A stretch of 64,000 nucleotides of DNA from Sulfurospirillum cavolei (GTDB lineage: Bacteria > Campylobacterota > Campylobacteria > Campylobacterales > Sulfurospirillaceae), in the NCBI RefSeq assembly GCF_001548055.1, contig NZ_AP014724.1, positions 1,240,001 through 1,304,000 of the forward strand, written 5' to 3'. Shown piece by piece: positions 44,227 to 53,572 of the stretch. Under the pieces are notes generated by a model that worked only from the letters and a program-made list of their open reading frames with translations, did no database searches and was not told the DNA's origin. A program made the translations under genes and the position numbers. Every line of letters starts with the position of its first letter. Within the stretch, counting starts at the first letter, position 1.

Positions 44227-47200
44227 TTATGCGAGTAGTTTTGTTAAATAAGAGCCGTAATGCTCCAGTCGTTGGGTTTCAAGTGCGATTTGCTCTTTAA
44301 AGCCCACAAAGTTCTTGGCATCGGTTTGGTTTTTGTTTTTCAACTGTTTCAAATCAATGGTAAGATTAAGTACCCTTGTCGTACCGTCCGAGTTGATCGC
44401 TTTGATGCTGACATGTAACGTTTCGAGCTCTTCGAGTAACGTACCGGTAATATTACCCGTTCTTGGATCAAACGACAAGCCTTTCGGTAACGCAGCCCCG
44501 TCTGCTAGGGTGACAACAAAACTTTGCGCAAGATTGGTGTCGACGACTTTGACTTCAATATAGTTGTTGACAAGTTTGATCTCTTCAATGGCAATACCGA
44601 CAATAGAGAACGAGTCACGACTGGATTGATTAAAGACGATTTGCCCGTTGGTTAAGACATTCACGTCGACATTGGCCTGAAGTACGCCACTACCGCCTTG
44701 GACACCTCTTTGTGTCGTCGTATCGCCGGATGAAGCGGAACGCTCGTTTTGAGTGTCTCTCTCTCCGGCACTACCCGATGATGGTGCATCGGTTCCCGCT
44801 CGAGGCGTTTCTTGAGTGCTACTTGTTCCAAAACTACCGCTTCCACCGCTTGAGGCTTCACTGCCAGAAGATGGAGTCGTGCTTAAAAAGCCTCTTCCGA
44901 CCTCCGTCGGCAATCCGCTAGATTGAGCACTAGGTGCATAGTTGATAACACCCAATCCTCCAAGAGAACCTCCCGTCGTTCCTGGATTTCCAAACGGATT
45001 TGTACCGCCAGAAGAGCTTCCCGTAGGGGTGGACGCATCCGCACTACCGCCGCTTGATGGTGCCGGTTTTGCCGTTTCTAGCGGAGCGGGGGCGATGACT
45101 AGCATCGAATAGGTTCGGCTGATCGTTGCGCCGAACGGATCTGTTGCTTTAAGCGTAATCTCAAAAACTCCCGATTGTGAAGCTCTTCCGGAGATGACAC
45201 CCGTATCCGGATCAATCGATAAGCCTATCGGTAAATTCGTTGCTTCAAACGTAAAGACGTTGCTTGCATCGCTATCACTAAAGAGCACGGCAATATCTTT
45301 GCGGTAAACGTCTCCAAAAGGTATTTCGACATCGATATTGTCCGATGCAACCGTCGGTGCATCGTTTGTACCCGTAATCGTGATCGAAAAATTCGCAATC
45401 GTCGTTAAGCCTTCAGCATCCGTAACGGCAATAGGGATAACAATCGTATCGGTTTCGCCTTGTCCGACATAATTATAACTAGAAGAATCAAACGTAAACG
45501 AACCGTCATTATGTAAGATGAAGCCCTCAGGTGCAGTTCCGCTTACGCTAAACGTAATAGAGCCGCTATCGACGTCGCTTGCCGGAAGAACACCTTGGAG
45601 GTGTTCACCTTCAATAACACTCCCGGACTGCGCTTCAAAGACAGGACTATCATTGACTGCATTGACCGTAATAGCGATGGTTTGAGTAGCTTCCAAACGA
45701 TTGCCCTCACCAATATTGCCAAGGTCGTTAATGCTGATGGTTAAACTATCGCTTCCGTTATAATCGCTATTAGGTGTATACGTTAATCCATTGATTGCAT
45801 TTTGTAAATCTTCCAAGCTGCCGCGTATTTTAAGAATAGAGGAATGATTAGAACCTTCCAAAACACTTAGCCCCGTCGTTTGTGACAATTCCAATGTTCC
45901 GTTAGTGACATGAAGTGTCACGTCTAAGAGTTGGGATGCATCTATCACATCCAAATCGGACAGAACAATCGCATGAGTATTGTCAAAAACAAAAGGCGTA
46001 TCTTCGTTTATCGTGACGGTCGTATCGGTGATCGTAATCACCGGTGCATCATTGACCGGAGTCACAAAGAATGCAACTTGAGCGATGTTGCTCACTTCGC
46101 CGTCATTCGACGTAAATTGGTATAAAAACGTTTCATATCCGTACCAGTTTTCATTCGGAATAAAGGTAAATTTCGCGTAATCGGGATGATCTGCTCTATT
46201 TTTACCTTCATTCAACATAATTTTACCGTTGGTTAATTGATAACCGATGACTTTTGCATTGGAATCATAGATATAGGTGCTTGCGTCAAAAGCATGGAAC
46301 GTTCCTGCTGTTGTGATCGTGCCGCTTGCATTCGTGATGTCGGGTGTTCCCGTTCCAAACACAAACGTTCCTCCATTATCGTTAATATCTGTCACGAGAT
46401 TATTGATATTGGCGATAATTGAAGAGGTATTATCTTCGGCTCCTACGATATTGTCGCTGTAAATATTGGGGATCGCCGGCAAAACCATCACCAATTTTTC
46501 CGAAACATTCGTACCATTTAAAGCATCTCTTGCCGTTATTTTCAAATAATCGGCACCCGGAGTGATATAGTCGTTTCCATATCCAGCAGCGTATGTTACA
46601 CCGTTAGAAGCGGCTAACGTAGCATTGATTTGATCGATCGTTCCGCTGAGTGTTACAACGCGCGAGCCGTTTCCGCTGATCTGTGAAGCACTAAGACCGT
46701 TGGTGATCGAGTCGTTGATCGTGATGTGACCGTAGCGGGTTGTCTCAATCGTGACACTGAGCATCGTATCGTCTAAATCGGAAACCCTTAAAATAGAGCC
46801 GATCGCAAGCGTACCGTCGTCATTTTGACCGATGATTTTTTCAACGATCAGCGTTGTCGTATTTAAATCTATCGACGGTAAGTCATTGATCGATTGAAGG
46901 TTCACACTTGCCGTTTTGACGCTATAACGTGCCGCCGTCTCACCGCCGTTTCCGCCGTCGTTGACTTTAATCTCAACCGTTCTAGCCGCATCATTGAAAT
47001 TATCGGACGCATTGCTAAACGTGATCGCTCTTGCCAAGGCTTGTACATGTGAAGAGTAAGCATTTTCATTCAAATGTACGCGTAATTCTTTACCGTTTTC
47101 ACCGTTTAAAACAGAGTCGATGGTGCCGATAATAGTATTACCGTATTTTACATGTAAGCCTTCAAACGAAATGCCGCCAAAGGATGCAATCGCCAAAGTA

Positions 47201-50200
47201 TCGAGCGATTCTTTATGTGTCGTCACGGCAAAGGAAATATACCCGCCATCATAACTCGTGCCTTCCAAGTCCGTCACCGTTATATCAGAATCGACTTGTA
47301 CAGGTGATCCGTTTTCGACAAATGTTTTGGGATGTAATGTTCCACCTAAAAGCGGAGCATCATTAACCGCATCTATGGCAATGACCAATTGCTTAGTGTC
47401 GGTAGAACCGTCGTTATCACTAAGCGTCACGGTAAAGGCTTCTGAAGTATTAGCCCTAAGAGCATTGATGACATCAGCATTTGGGGTATACGTATAAGCA
47501 CCCGTAACCGTATTGAGTGTGAGTGTACCGTATAAACCTACTTTCGTCACTGTTGAGTTTAGTAATACGCCTCCATCAATTCCGTATGTAAATACCGTAT
47601 TGTGATCAATGTCGGTTGCACTTAAAGAAGAAGATGTTGCGTTGAAAACGTCGTTTGCATCCGTATCGGTATAGTAAATCGTAGCAGGTGTATTTAATAT
47701 GACATTATCATTCGTGCCGACGATATGAACCGTAATGGTTTTATTCACGCTTGCATTACCGGAATCTTTTACGCTAATCGTATAGGTCAATGTTAAGGTC
47801 TCGCCTGCCGGTAAAGCGTTAAAATAGTTGCTACCGGAATTAAACGACCAATTGACGTCAGAATCGTGCGTCGCAACGCTTAACATGTTAAGTAAAGCGT
47901 TCGTGTTTAGCGTCAATCCTTCCGTTGCTCCCGATGCGACGACACCGACTTTACTGACTGAAAAACTCGTATCCATCGTATCAATATCTTCAATACTTAA
48001 CGTACCGCTTGAGCTCAATGTCGTATTGGTTTCATTGACGGTTGACACATCACTATCACCCGCATCAACAACAACGGTAGGTGTGTCATTCACACCGTCA
48101 ATGGCTATTGAAACGGTTGTCGTTGCCGTTGCGCCTTGAGAGTCCGTTGCCGTTAGTGTATAAAGAAGTGTCACCGTCTGACCTCTGCCTAAGAAGTTAA
48201 ACGTGTGTTCCGTTCCTGAATTAAAACTCCACGAGACCGTTCCTGTTGTTGAATCGTTATCAATAACGGGATTGGAGTTGATATGGAGCATATTTTTGAT
48301 AATCTCTTCCGTATAACCTGAAGGTAAGGTTAACCCGCTGGGAAGCGTGACCTGTACGGAACTGACCGCAACATTAACCTCATCGGTTAGATCAATATCC
48401 GTAATCGTATAATCATCGGTTAAAACAAGCGACGAACTGTTTTCTTGTAGGTTGGTCGATGCCGCATGCTCTAAACTGGAAGTGATATTAGAAAGTTCTG
48501 ATACGGCTCCGGCCGCATAATACCAATCAAACATGACCGTTTGTGAGGCATTGACATTGTTTAAGTTCGTAAACATCGCATATCCGCCGTCATCATACGA
48601 TTGATTGTAGACAGAATTTAAAGGATCAATTCCTGGAGCGTACTGATTGGAGGTGGTCCAACCGTATCCGGGGGCAATGACGGTATTGACATTGGTATTA
48701 GTCGAGTAAAAAAGAACGGCTGTCGCGTTGGCACCTGTTCCCGTATAAATTTTAATCGCTTTAGCTTGCTCTGAAGCATTTGAGATCATCGTAAATTCAC
48801 CATTGACGATATTGCCTTTTTGTTTGGCGGGACTATCGCTACCTGCGACAAAATCGTCGCGTGTTCCGACCCAAAACCTCAAGTTTTCCGTCGATGTAGT
48901 TCCTAGATTGGTAATATACGTGTTTGCTTTGATATATTTAGCACCCGATTCCAAGGTATAGACGTTCGTCACTTTCAAATGAGCCGTTCCGACCGTAATC
49001 TCACCGCTCCAAACAATCGTACCTGTTCCTGTGGTAGTATTGAAATGGGAATTATCAACCGTCGTATTGGTAAAAGTCGGAGTAAGATTAACCGTTCCTT
49101 CTAAGTTCCAGTCCGTATCCGTCTTAGCACTGCCGGAATTATAATCTGCGGCAATTGCCATGTTTAATTGATAACTAGAGAACGTTAATTTATACCAAGT
49201 ACCGTCTTTATAATACCACGGTTGTTCCAGCATACCTGTGCTTGCATTAACAGAATCAACCGTTCCGCTTCCGAATCTTAGTAACCCGTTATTAAATACT
49301 TCCGTTCCCGCGTTTGGACTTGTCGCTCCGGCAGCAGGAGGTGTTACAACACCTGTTCCTCCGCTTGTAATCGTTCCAAATACCGGAGCATCGTTTGTTC
49401 CCGTGATCGTAAACGTAATCCTTGTACTTTGTGTAGCACTTGCCGTGTCGGTTGCGATTACATCATAACTAAACGTAATCGTCTCTCCTTCGGCAAGAAA
49501 ATTTAAATCGACATTATTAGCAGTATAGCTCCATGTCGTCGTACCGGAAGAAGCATTGGTCACACTTGTGTGAAATCCTGCACTCAATGCCGAAGAAAGT
49601 GTTGAATTGAGCGTACCTCCGCTCCATACAATATCGTTGTTATAACTATACGTCACATTAACATTACTATCGACATCGCTAAAGGTTACCGTTCCGCTTT
49701 GTGTCAAATTCTGATTGTCGATGCCGGTCGTTTCCGTAAAGCCTGAAGGGGTTGAAACGGAAATCGTCGGCGCATCGTTGACACCCGTTACATGTAACGT
49801 CGAAGTATCAACCGTACTCTCTAAATTTCCATCGTTAATTTTCCACGAAACGGTTCGCGTCGCTTGCGTTAGACTTAAGGTTTCACTGGTGGAATGATAC
49901 GTAACGCTTCGTAATGCACTTTGCCATTGGGCAAGCGTTGCCGTCGCACCTGAAGATGTTAAAGTTAAAACACCGGTTGAGCCATTGTAAAGTGCCGTGA
50001 TATTGCCCATCGTGGAGCCGTCATTCGTAAAACCTAAAATATCACCGCTTAAAAAACCGGAACTAATGCTGACTTGAGCACTTGCTAAAGTCGTATTGTC
50101 TATATCGTTTAGCGTTAACGAAGGCGAGAGCGCGATAGGCGAACCGTTTTCCGAATAATTTGACGTCTGACTGGTTTCTAACGTAGGTGCATCGTTAACG

Positions 50201-52818
50201 GATAATACTTTAACGGTTAATTGAGCAGCACTTAACGTTCCCCCTGCTCCGCCGTATTCGACAATGTATCCGGCAATTGCGCTTGTATTATTGGCTGCAA
50301 AATCATTCCATTTTCCGGCATTGGCTCCGGAATAGTAAAAGTGTGCCACGTCTTCTCCGCCGCGTGAAGCATCGGAATTATTCGGTTCACCGCTATCCCA
50401 GTTGGCATATTGGCTGTTATACGCTGAGCCGTAATTGGACGTCGAATTGGTTCCGGCACTCGTATCGCCTGTCCAAAATTGTGTTCCGGCTTCCGGACCT
50501 GTGACCCACTTCCAAATCCCTTCGCTAGCGGCATCGCTAGCACCGATCCAACCGTTTCCGCCCGCCATCGAAGTGATGAGCGCATTTTCGTTCGCGGATG
50601 TGATGGTGACCAAGTATCCATTTAATCCATATAAAGTACGAGCTTCCGCCGCGGTTTTAGCATCGGTCCAAGAAATACCCGATGCGCTGACAAATTCGTA
50701 GTAATGTCCATTGAGCGTATTGAAGAATTTACCCGTTTGGTTGATTCTATAAGGTTGCTCGCCGCTTCCTTGGTTGTCGTTAACCGTAATGGTTAAAGGA
50801 TCGTCGCCGAACCAATTGGAATCGGCTTGATAGCGAAGCGTAGCAAGAGTGCTATTAAGGTTTGCAGTACTACCCGTAATTTCCAACGTATGCGTGCCTG
50901 TACCGCTAACCGTTACACCGCTGGAACTGCCTAAACTTAAATTACCGTGATTGGACGATATGGTTACTTTAACATCGCTTCCGGCATCATTATCGCTAAC
51001 GCTGATCCCGGAAATCGTAATGGACGTATCTTCATTCACAGAAAGCGTCTCTCTACCTGAAATATAAGGTAAATCATTTGTTGAGCTAACGCTAATCGTA
51101 CTAGAAGAACTGCCTACGTTACCGCTTGAATCAACAGCCGTTACGGTAAATGTCCGATTCGCGGTTGAAGGATCGTCGGAAGTATTGGAAAACGAAACCA
51201 GTTTCGAAATTGACGTTACGACTGCATCATTCACTTTCGTTCCGTAAACTCTTACGTTATCGATGTAAAGCTGTCCGCCTGCCGCTTGCCCTCCCGATGC
51301 GTCGTATGTGCCGTTAACAAAAACAAATCTATACGTACCGGATGTTGAAATAGTGGTTGCTTTCGTTGCCCATGCAGTGTTGGACGCACCCGTCGCATCT
51401 AAAACTTCAATTTGCGCCCCTGTATTAACATTGACGATATATCCGAAAGCATCAAAATCATCACCTCCGGCATAGGCTCTCCAGTCAAAATAGATGACAT
51501 CACCCGAGCTTGCTTCAAAAGCGGAGCTGTATACGGCAGGTCCGTGAACCACATCGTAGCCGTTGAGTGTCGTCATACTACTGGTAAGTTTTAAAGCATA
51601 GTTACCGTCTGTCGCATTTCCGGCTTCGGAAACAATGGTTGTCGAATAAGAACCGCTTGGTATGTCATTGTCGTTTCCGCCGGAGTTTGCATTGTTCGAA
51701 TAATCGCTTGTATCTTGCGATGTCCATCCGGCAATAACCGTAGAACCTAAATCGATCATTTGATTCATTGCCGTCCATCCGGTGATTGTTCCCGTCTCAA
51801 AACTTGCATTTGTAAAGCTACTGGCAAAATTAATTCGTAATTTTTGTCCGTTAACTCCGTTATAGGTGGAATCTATCGAACCGATAATATCTTTTCCGGA
51901 GCCGTTCCCCAAGTACACATTGGAACCATCAAGAGAAATAGCTCCGTTCGCGGTGGCGTTGCTTGCACTATTGAGTACAAGTTGATCCGAGGTTGTAGCA
52001 TTTGTAAAGCTATACTCGATATATTGCCCCGCATAGCTTGTACCGTTCGTAATAGAAATATTTGAGGCAGGATTTACGCTTGCACCGTTTTCATAAAATG
52101 TGACATTTTGTAAACCGGAAATTGAAGGTGTTCCCATATCTCCTTGATAAGACATGATATTAAAAGACTCCGTTTCAACCACACCGCTTTTAATTTCTAA
52201 ATCCCAATCTCCGCCGACGCCGGTCGTATCGTTTGAAGCGGCAATATCGGCATCGGTCGAAGCGGCGACGGCATTGATAAAGGCTTGTCCTTCTCCGTTG
52301 GCGGCAACGTCGCATCCGTAAAGCAAGACGTCGCCGTTTTCGGACATAGCGTTTTTAATCGTTTGCATTAACGCGTCGTAATGTGTTAAGGTATTTTGAT
52401 TTAAAACATCGTTTCCGACCGTAATTTCACCGGTGCTACCGTGAGAGAGAACGTGAAGAGCGTCAATCTCGGTTTCATGCTTAAGAATCGTTTGAATCTC
52501 GTCTAAGGAACTGACCAAATAAATTTCAACGTTATCGCCGATCCCTTTGACCAGTGTTTCATAATCTTTGACGCTGGTGTCGACAAAAGCAACTTCTTTG
52601 CGTGTATTGGATTCACTGCTTTGCGTTGCTTGTACTTTGTGAGCATTATTTTCGGCATTGTCGTTCGTTACATCGCTGTGTTGAACGGTCGTATCGCTTG
52701 TTTGTGTTGAAAAACTGCTCTTATCAAGGACGTCAACTGCCGTACCGACTGCGGCTCCATCAAAGAGCATTCTTTGTTCTAACGCGCTAATAACCGGTTT
52801 TTTTCTAGTATTTTTCAT
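44227..52818 (-). CDS. Giant DUF4347/cadherin-like surface adhesin with C-type lectin domain
   Basis: 2863 residues. The N-terminus lacks a Sec signal but has ALEQRMLFDGAA at residues 12-23, close to the LEPR-XLL motif of giant exported proteins. DUF4347 (about 74-222) contains DALHVLSHGSTGEI and DVLLYGCDVAANGEG. A jelly-roll-like region follows (about 232-530), then cadherin-like/NED-type repeats, a C-type lectin domain (about 690-855, SWTDAKTAAEARTL, WDSGEPNN), a non-repeat insert (about 1157-1446) and more repeats (NDAPV-type linkers). A Ser/Gly-rich linker (about 2570-2715) precedes the last domain, ending YGSYLTKLLA. No RTX nonapeptides are seen. Probable surface adhesin exported by the flanking genes. 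Shine-Dalgarno AAGGACGGG precedes the ATG. Confidence 0.9.
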   Translation of the reverse strand: MKNTRKKPVISALEQRMLFDGAAVGTAVDVLDKSSFSTQTSDTTVQHSDVTNDNAENNAHKVQATQSSESNTRKEVAFVDTSVKDYETLVKGIGDNVEIYLVSSLDEIQTILKHETEIDALHVLSHGSTGEITVGNDVLNQNTLTHYDALMQTIKNAMSENGDVLLYGCDVAANGEGQAFINAVAASTDADIAASNDTTGVGGDWDLEIKSGVVETESFNIMSYQGDMGTPSISGLQNVTFYENGASVNPASNISITNGTSYAGQYIEYSFTNATTSDQLVLNSASNATANGAISLDGSNVYLGNGSGKDIIGSIDSTYNGVNGQKLRINFASSFTNASFETGTITGWTAMNQMIDLGSTVIAGWTSQDTSDYSNNANSGGNDNDIPSGSYSTTIVSEAGNATDGNYALKLTSSMTTLNGYDVVHGPAVYSSAFEASSGDVIYFDWRAYAGGDDFDAFGYIVNVNTGAQIEVLDATGASNTAWATKATTISTSGTYRFVFVNGTYDASGGQAAGGQLYIDNVRVYGTKVNDAVVTSISKLVSFSNTSDDPSTANRTFTVTAVDSSGNVGSSSSTISVSSTNDLPYISGRETLSVNEDTSITISGISVSDNDAGSDVKVTISSNHGNLSLGSSSGVTVSGTGTHTLEITGSTANLNSTLATLRYQADSNWFGDDPLTITVNDNQGSGEQPYRINQTGKFFNTLNGHYYEFVSASGISWTDAKTAAEARTLYGLNGYLVTITSANENALITSMAGGNGWIGASDAASEGIWKWVTGPEAGTQFWTGDTSAGTNSTSNYGSAYNSQYANWDSGEPNNSDASRGGEDVAHFYYSGANAGKWNDFAANNTSAIAGYIVEYGGAGGTLSAAQLTVKVLSVNDAPTLETSQTSNYSENGSPIALSPSLTLNDIDNTTLASAQVSISSGFLSGDILGFTNDGSTMGNITALYNGSTGVLTLTSSGATATLAQWQSALRSVTYHSTSETLSLTQATRTVSWKINDGNLESTVDTSTLHVTGVNDAPTISVSTPSGFTETTGIDNQNLTQSGTVTFSDVDSNVNVTYSYNNDIVWSGGTLNSTLSSALSAGFHTSVTNASSGTTTWSYTANNVDLNFLAEGETITFSYDVIATDTASATQSTRITFTITGTNDAPVFGTITSGGTGVVTPPAAGATSPNAGTEVFNNGLLRFGSGTVDSVNASTGMLEQPWYYKDGTWYKLTFSSYQLNMAIAADYNSGSAKTDTDWNLEGTVNLTPTFTNTTVDNSHFNTTTGTGTIVWSGEITVGTAHLKVTNVYTLESGAKYIKANTYITNLGTTSTENLRFWVGTRDDFVAGSDSPAKQKGNIVNGEFTMISNASEQAKAIKIYTGTGANATAVLFYSTNTNVNTVIAPGYGWTTSNQYAPGIDPLNSVYNQSYDDGGYAMFTNLNNVNASQTVMFDWYYAAGAVSELSNITSSLEHAASTNLQENSSSLVLTDDYTITDIDLTDEVNVAVSSVQVTLPSGLTLPSGYTEEIIKNMLHINSNPVIDNDSTTGTVSWSFNSGTEHTFNFLGRGQTVTLLYTLTATDSQGATATTTVSIAIDGVNDTPTVVVDAGDSDVSTVNETNTTLSSSGTLSIEDIDTMDTSFSVSKVGVVASGATEGLTLNTNALLNMLSVATHDSDVNWSFNSGSNYFNALPAGETLTLTYTISVKDSGNASVNKTITVHIVGTNDNVILNTPATIYYTDTDANDVFNATSSSLSATDIDHNTVFTYGIDGGVLLNSTVTKVGLYGTLTLNTVTGAYTYTPNADVINALRANTSEAFTVTLSDNDGSTDTKQLVIAIDAVNDAPLLGGTLHPKTFVENGSPVQVDSDITVTDLEGTSYDGGYISFAVTTHKESLDTLAIASFGGISFEGLHVKYGNTIIGTIDSVLNGENGKELRVHLNENAYSSHVQALARAITFSNASDNFNDAARTVEIKVNDGGNGGETAARYSVKTASVNLQSINDLPSIDLNTTTLIVEKIIGQNDDGTLAIGSILRVSDLDDTMLSVTIETTRYGHITINDSITNGLSASQISGNGSRVVTLSGTIDQINATLAASNGVTYAAGYGNDYITPGADYLKITARDALNGTNVSEKLVMVLPAIPNIYSDNIVGAEDNTSSIIANINNLVTDINDNGGTFVFGTGTPDITNASGTITTAGTFHAFDASTYIYDSNAKVIGYQLTNGKIMLNEGKNRADHPDYAKFTFIPNENWYGYETFLYQFTSNDGEVSNIAQVAFFVTPVNDAPVITITDTTVTINEDTPFVFDNTHAIVLSDLDVIDASQLLDVTLHVTNGTLELSQTTGLSVLEGSNHSSILKIRGSLEDLQNAINGLTYTPNSDYNGSDSLTISINDLGNIGEGNRLEATQTIAITVNAVNDSPVFEAQSGSVIEGEHLQGVLPASDVDSGSITFSVSGTAPEGFILHNDGSFTFDSSSYNYVGQGETDTIVIPIAVTDAEGLTTIANFSITITGTNDAPTVASDNIDVEIPFGDVYRKDIAVLFSDSDASNVFTFEATNLPIGLSIDPDTGVISGRASQSGVFEITLKATDPFGATISRTYSMLVIAPAPLETAKPAPSSGGSADASTPTGSSSGGTNPFGNPGTTGGSLGGLGVINYAPSAQSSGLPTEVGRGFLSTTPSSGSEASSGGSGSFGTSSTQETPRAGTDAPSSGSAGERDTQNERSASSGDTTTQRGVQGGSGVLQANVDVNVLTNGQIVFNQSSRDSFSIVGIAIEEIKLVNNYIEVKVVDTNLAQSFVVTLADGAALPKGLSFDPRTGNITGTLLEELETLHVSIKAINSDGTTRVLNLTIDLKQLKNKNQTDAKNFVGFKEQIALETQRLEHYGSYLTKLLA

Positions 52819-52835
52819 GGTGCCCGTCCTTGATA

Positions 52836-53558
52836 TTAATGGGTATTTTGAGGGAAATGGGCCGTAGCACTCATTCCCGGAATAATAGTTTCAAAAGGCT
52901 TGATCAACTTTGCCCGTATCGTAATCGATTGGCTTGTCGGATCTACTACCGAATCGATCTGTACGATTTGCGCTTTCAGCGTTGTTTTTGTCTCATCGAC
53001 ATTGAGTTCAAATTCCATCCCTCTTTTCAGCCATGCAAGCCACGAAGAGGGAACGACGACTCTGGCTTCAAGATTATCGAGTCCGACGATTTCGAAGAGC
53101 TCGTCTTGGGGTTTAATACTTTGGTATTTCGATACTTTCTTAGAGGCGATTTTGCCGTCAAAAGGGGCATTGATCTCGCATCGCGAGACGTTAATGGCGG
53201 CAATATCGCTTTCTGCTTTTTGTTTGTTGTAGTTTTCATTTGAGATTTGAATCTCAAACGTCCCCACGGAACCGAAAGAGTCAAGTTTTTTGTTTTTTTC
53301 CAGTTCAAGCTTGGCGATCTCTTTTTCAACGTCTATTTTGCGTTTTTGCGCTCGATAAACCGCACAATCGATTTTCAAAAGGGATTCGCCTTTTTTAAAA
53401 GAATCACCCTCATGCTTGCTAAGCTCAATAATTTCCCCTGCAATTTCACTGGATAAAACGGTGCGATCAAGCGATACGATAATGGCACGTGCCGTAGGAT
53501 TTTCTGCGGCACAGAGCATCGATGCTAACGCTAATACGATACTTAAAACTCTTTTCAT
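52836..53558 (-). CDS. Periplasmic adaptor (membrane-fusion protein), short form
   Basis: A 240-residue HlyD/RND-adaptor-like protein with a cleavable signal peptide (MKRVLSIVLALASMLCAA). A lipoyl first half (SSEIAGEIIELSKHEGDSFKKGESLLKI, cut here to its core) is followed by a short helical hairpin, the second lipoyl half ISKNAPFDGKI-like INAPFDGKIASKKVSKYQ, and a beta-barrel ending PGMSATAHFP. It has no membrane helix. The start is ATG 53558 (AAGGTGAG upstream), since the GTG three codons earlier overlaps the Shine-Dalgarno. It lies between tolC-like and adhesin genes and should bridge the outer-membrane channel to inner-membrane parts. Confidence 0.85.
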   Translation of the reverse strand: MKRVLSIVLALASMLCAAENPTARAIIVSLDRTVLSSEIAGEIIELSKHEGDSFKKGESLLKIDCAVYRAQKRKIDVEKEIAKLELEKNKKLDSFGSVGTFEIQISNENYNKQKAESDIAAINVSRCEINAPFDGKIASKKVSKYQSIKPQDELFEIVGLDNLEARVVVPSSWLAWLKRGMEFELNVDETKTTLKAQIVQIDSVVDPTSQSITIRAKLIKPFETIIPGMSATAHFPQNTH

Positions 53559-53572
53559 TGCGCTCACCTTTT

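Noticed and set aside
44227-52818. Repeat-rich DNA resembling a CRISPR or satellite array
   Set aside because: The recurring words are codons of NDAP-type linkers and cadherin-like repeats in one continuous coding frame; spacing and sequence are not regular enough.
44227-52818. RTX-type calcium-binding toxin/adhesin with a classical type I signal
   Set aside because: I found no GGxGxDxxx nonapeptide series, and the C-terminus YGSYLTKLLA is not a typical RTX tail.
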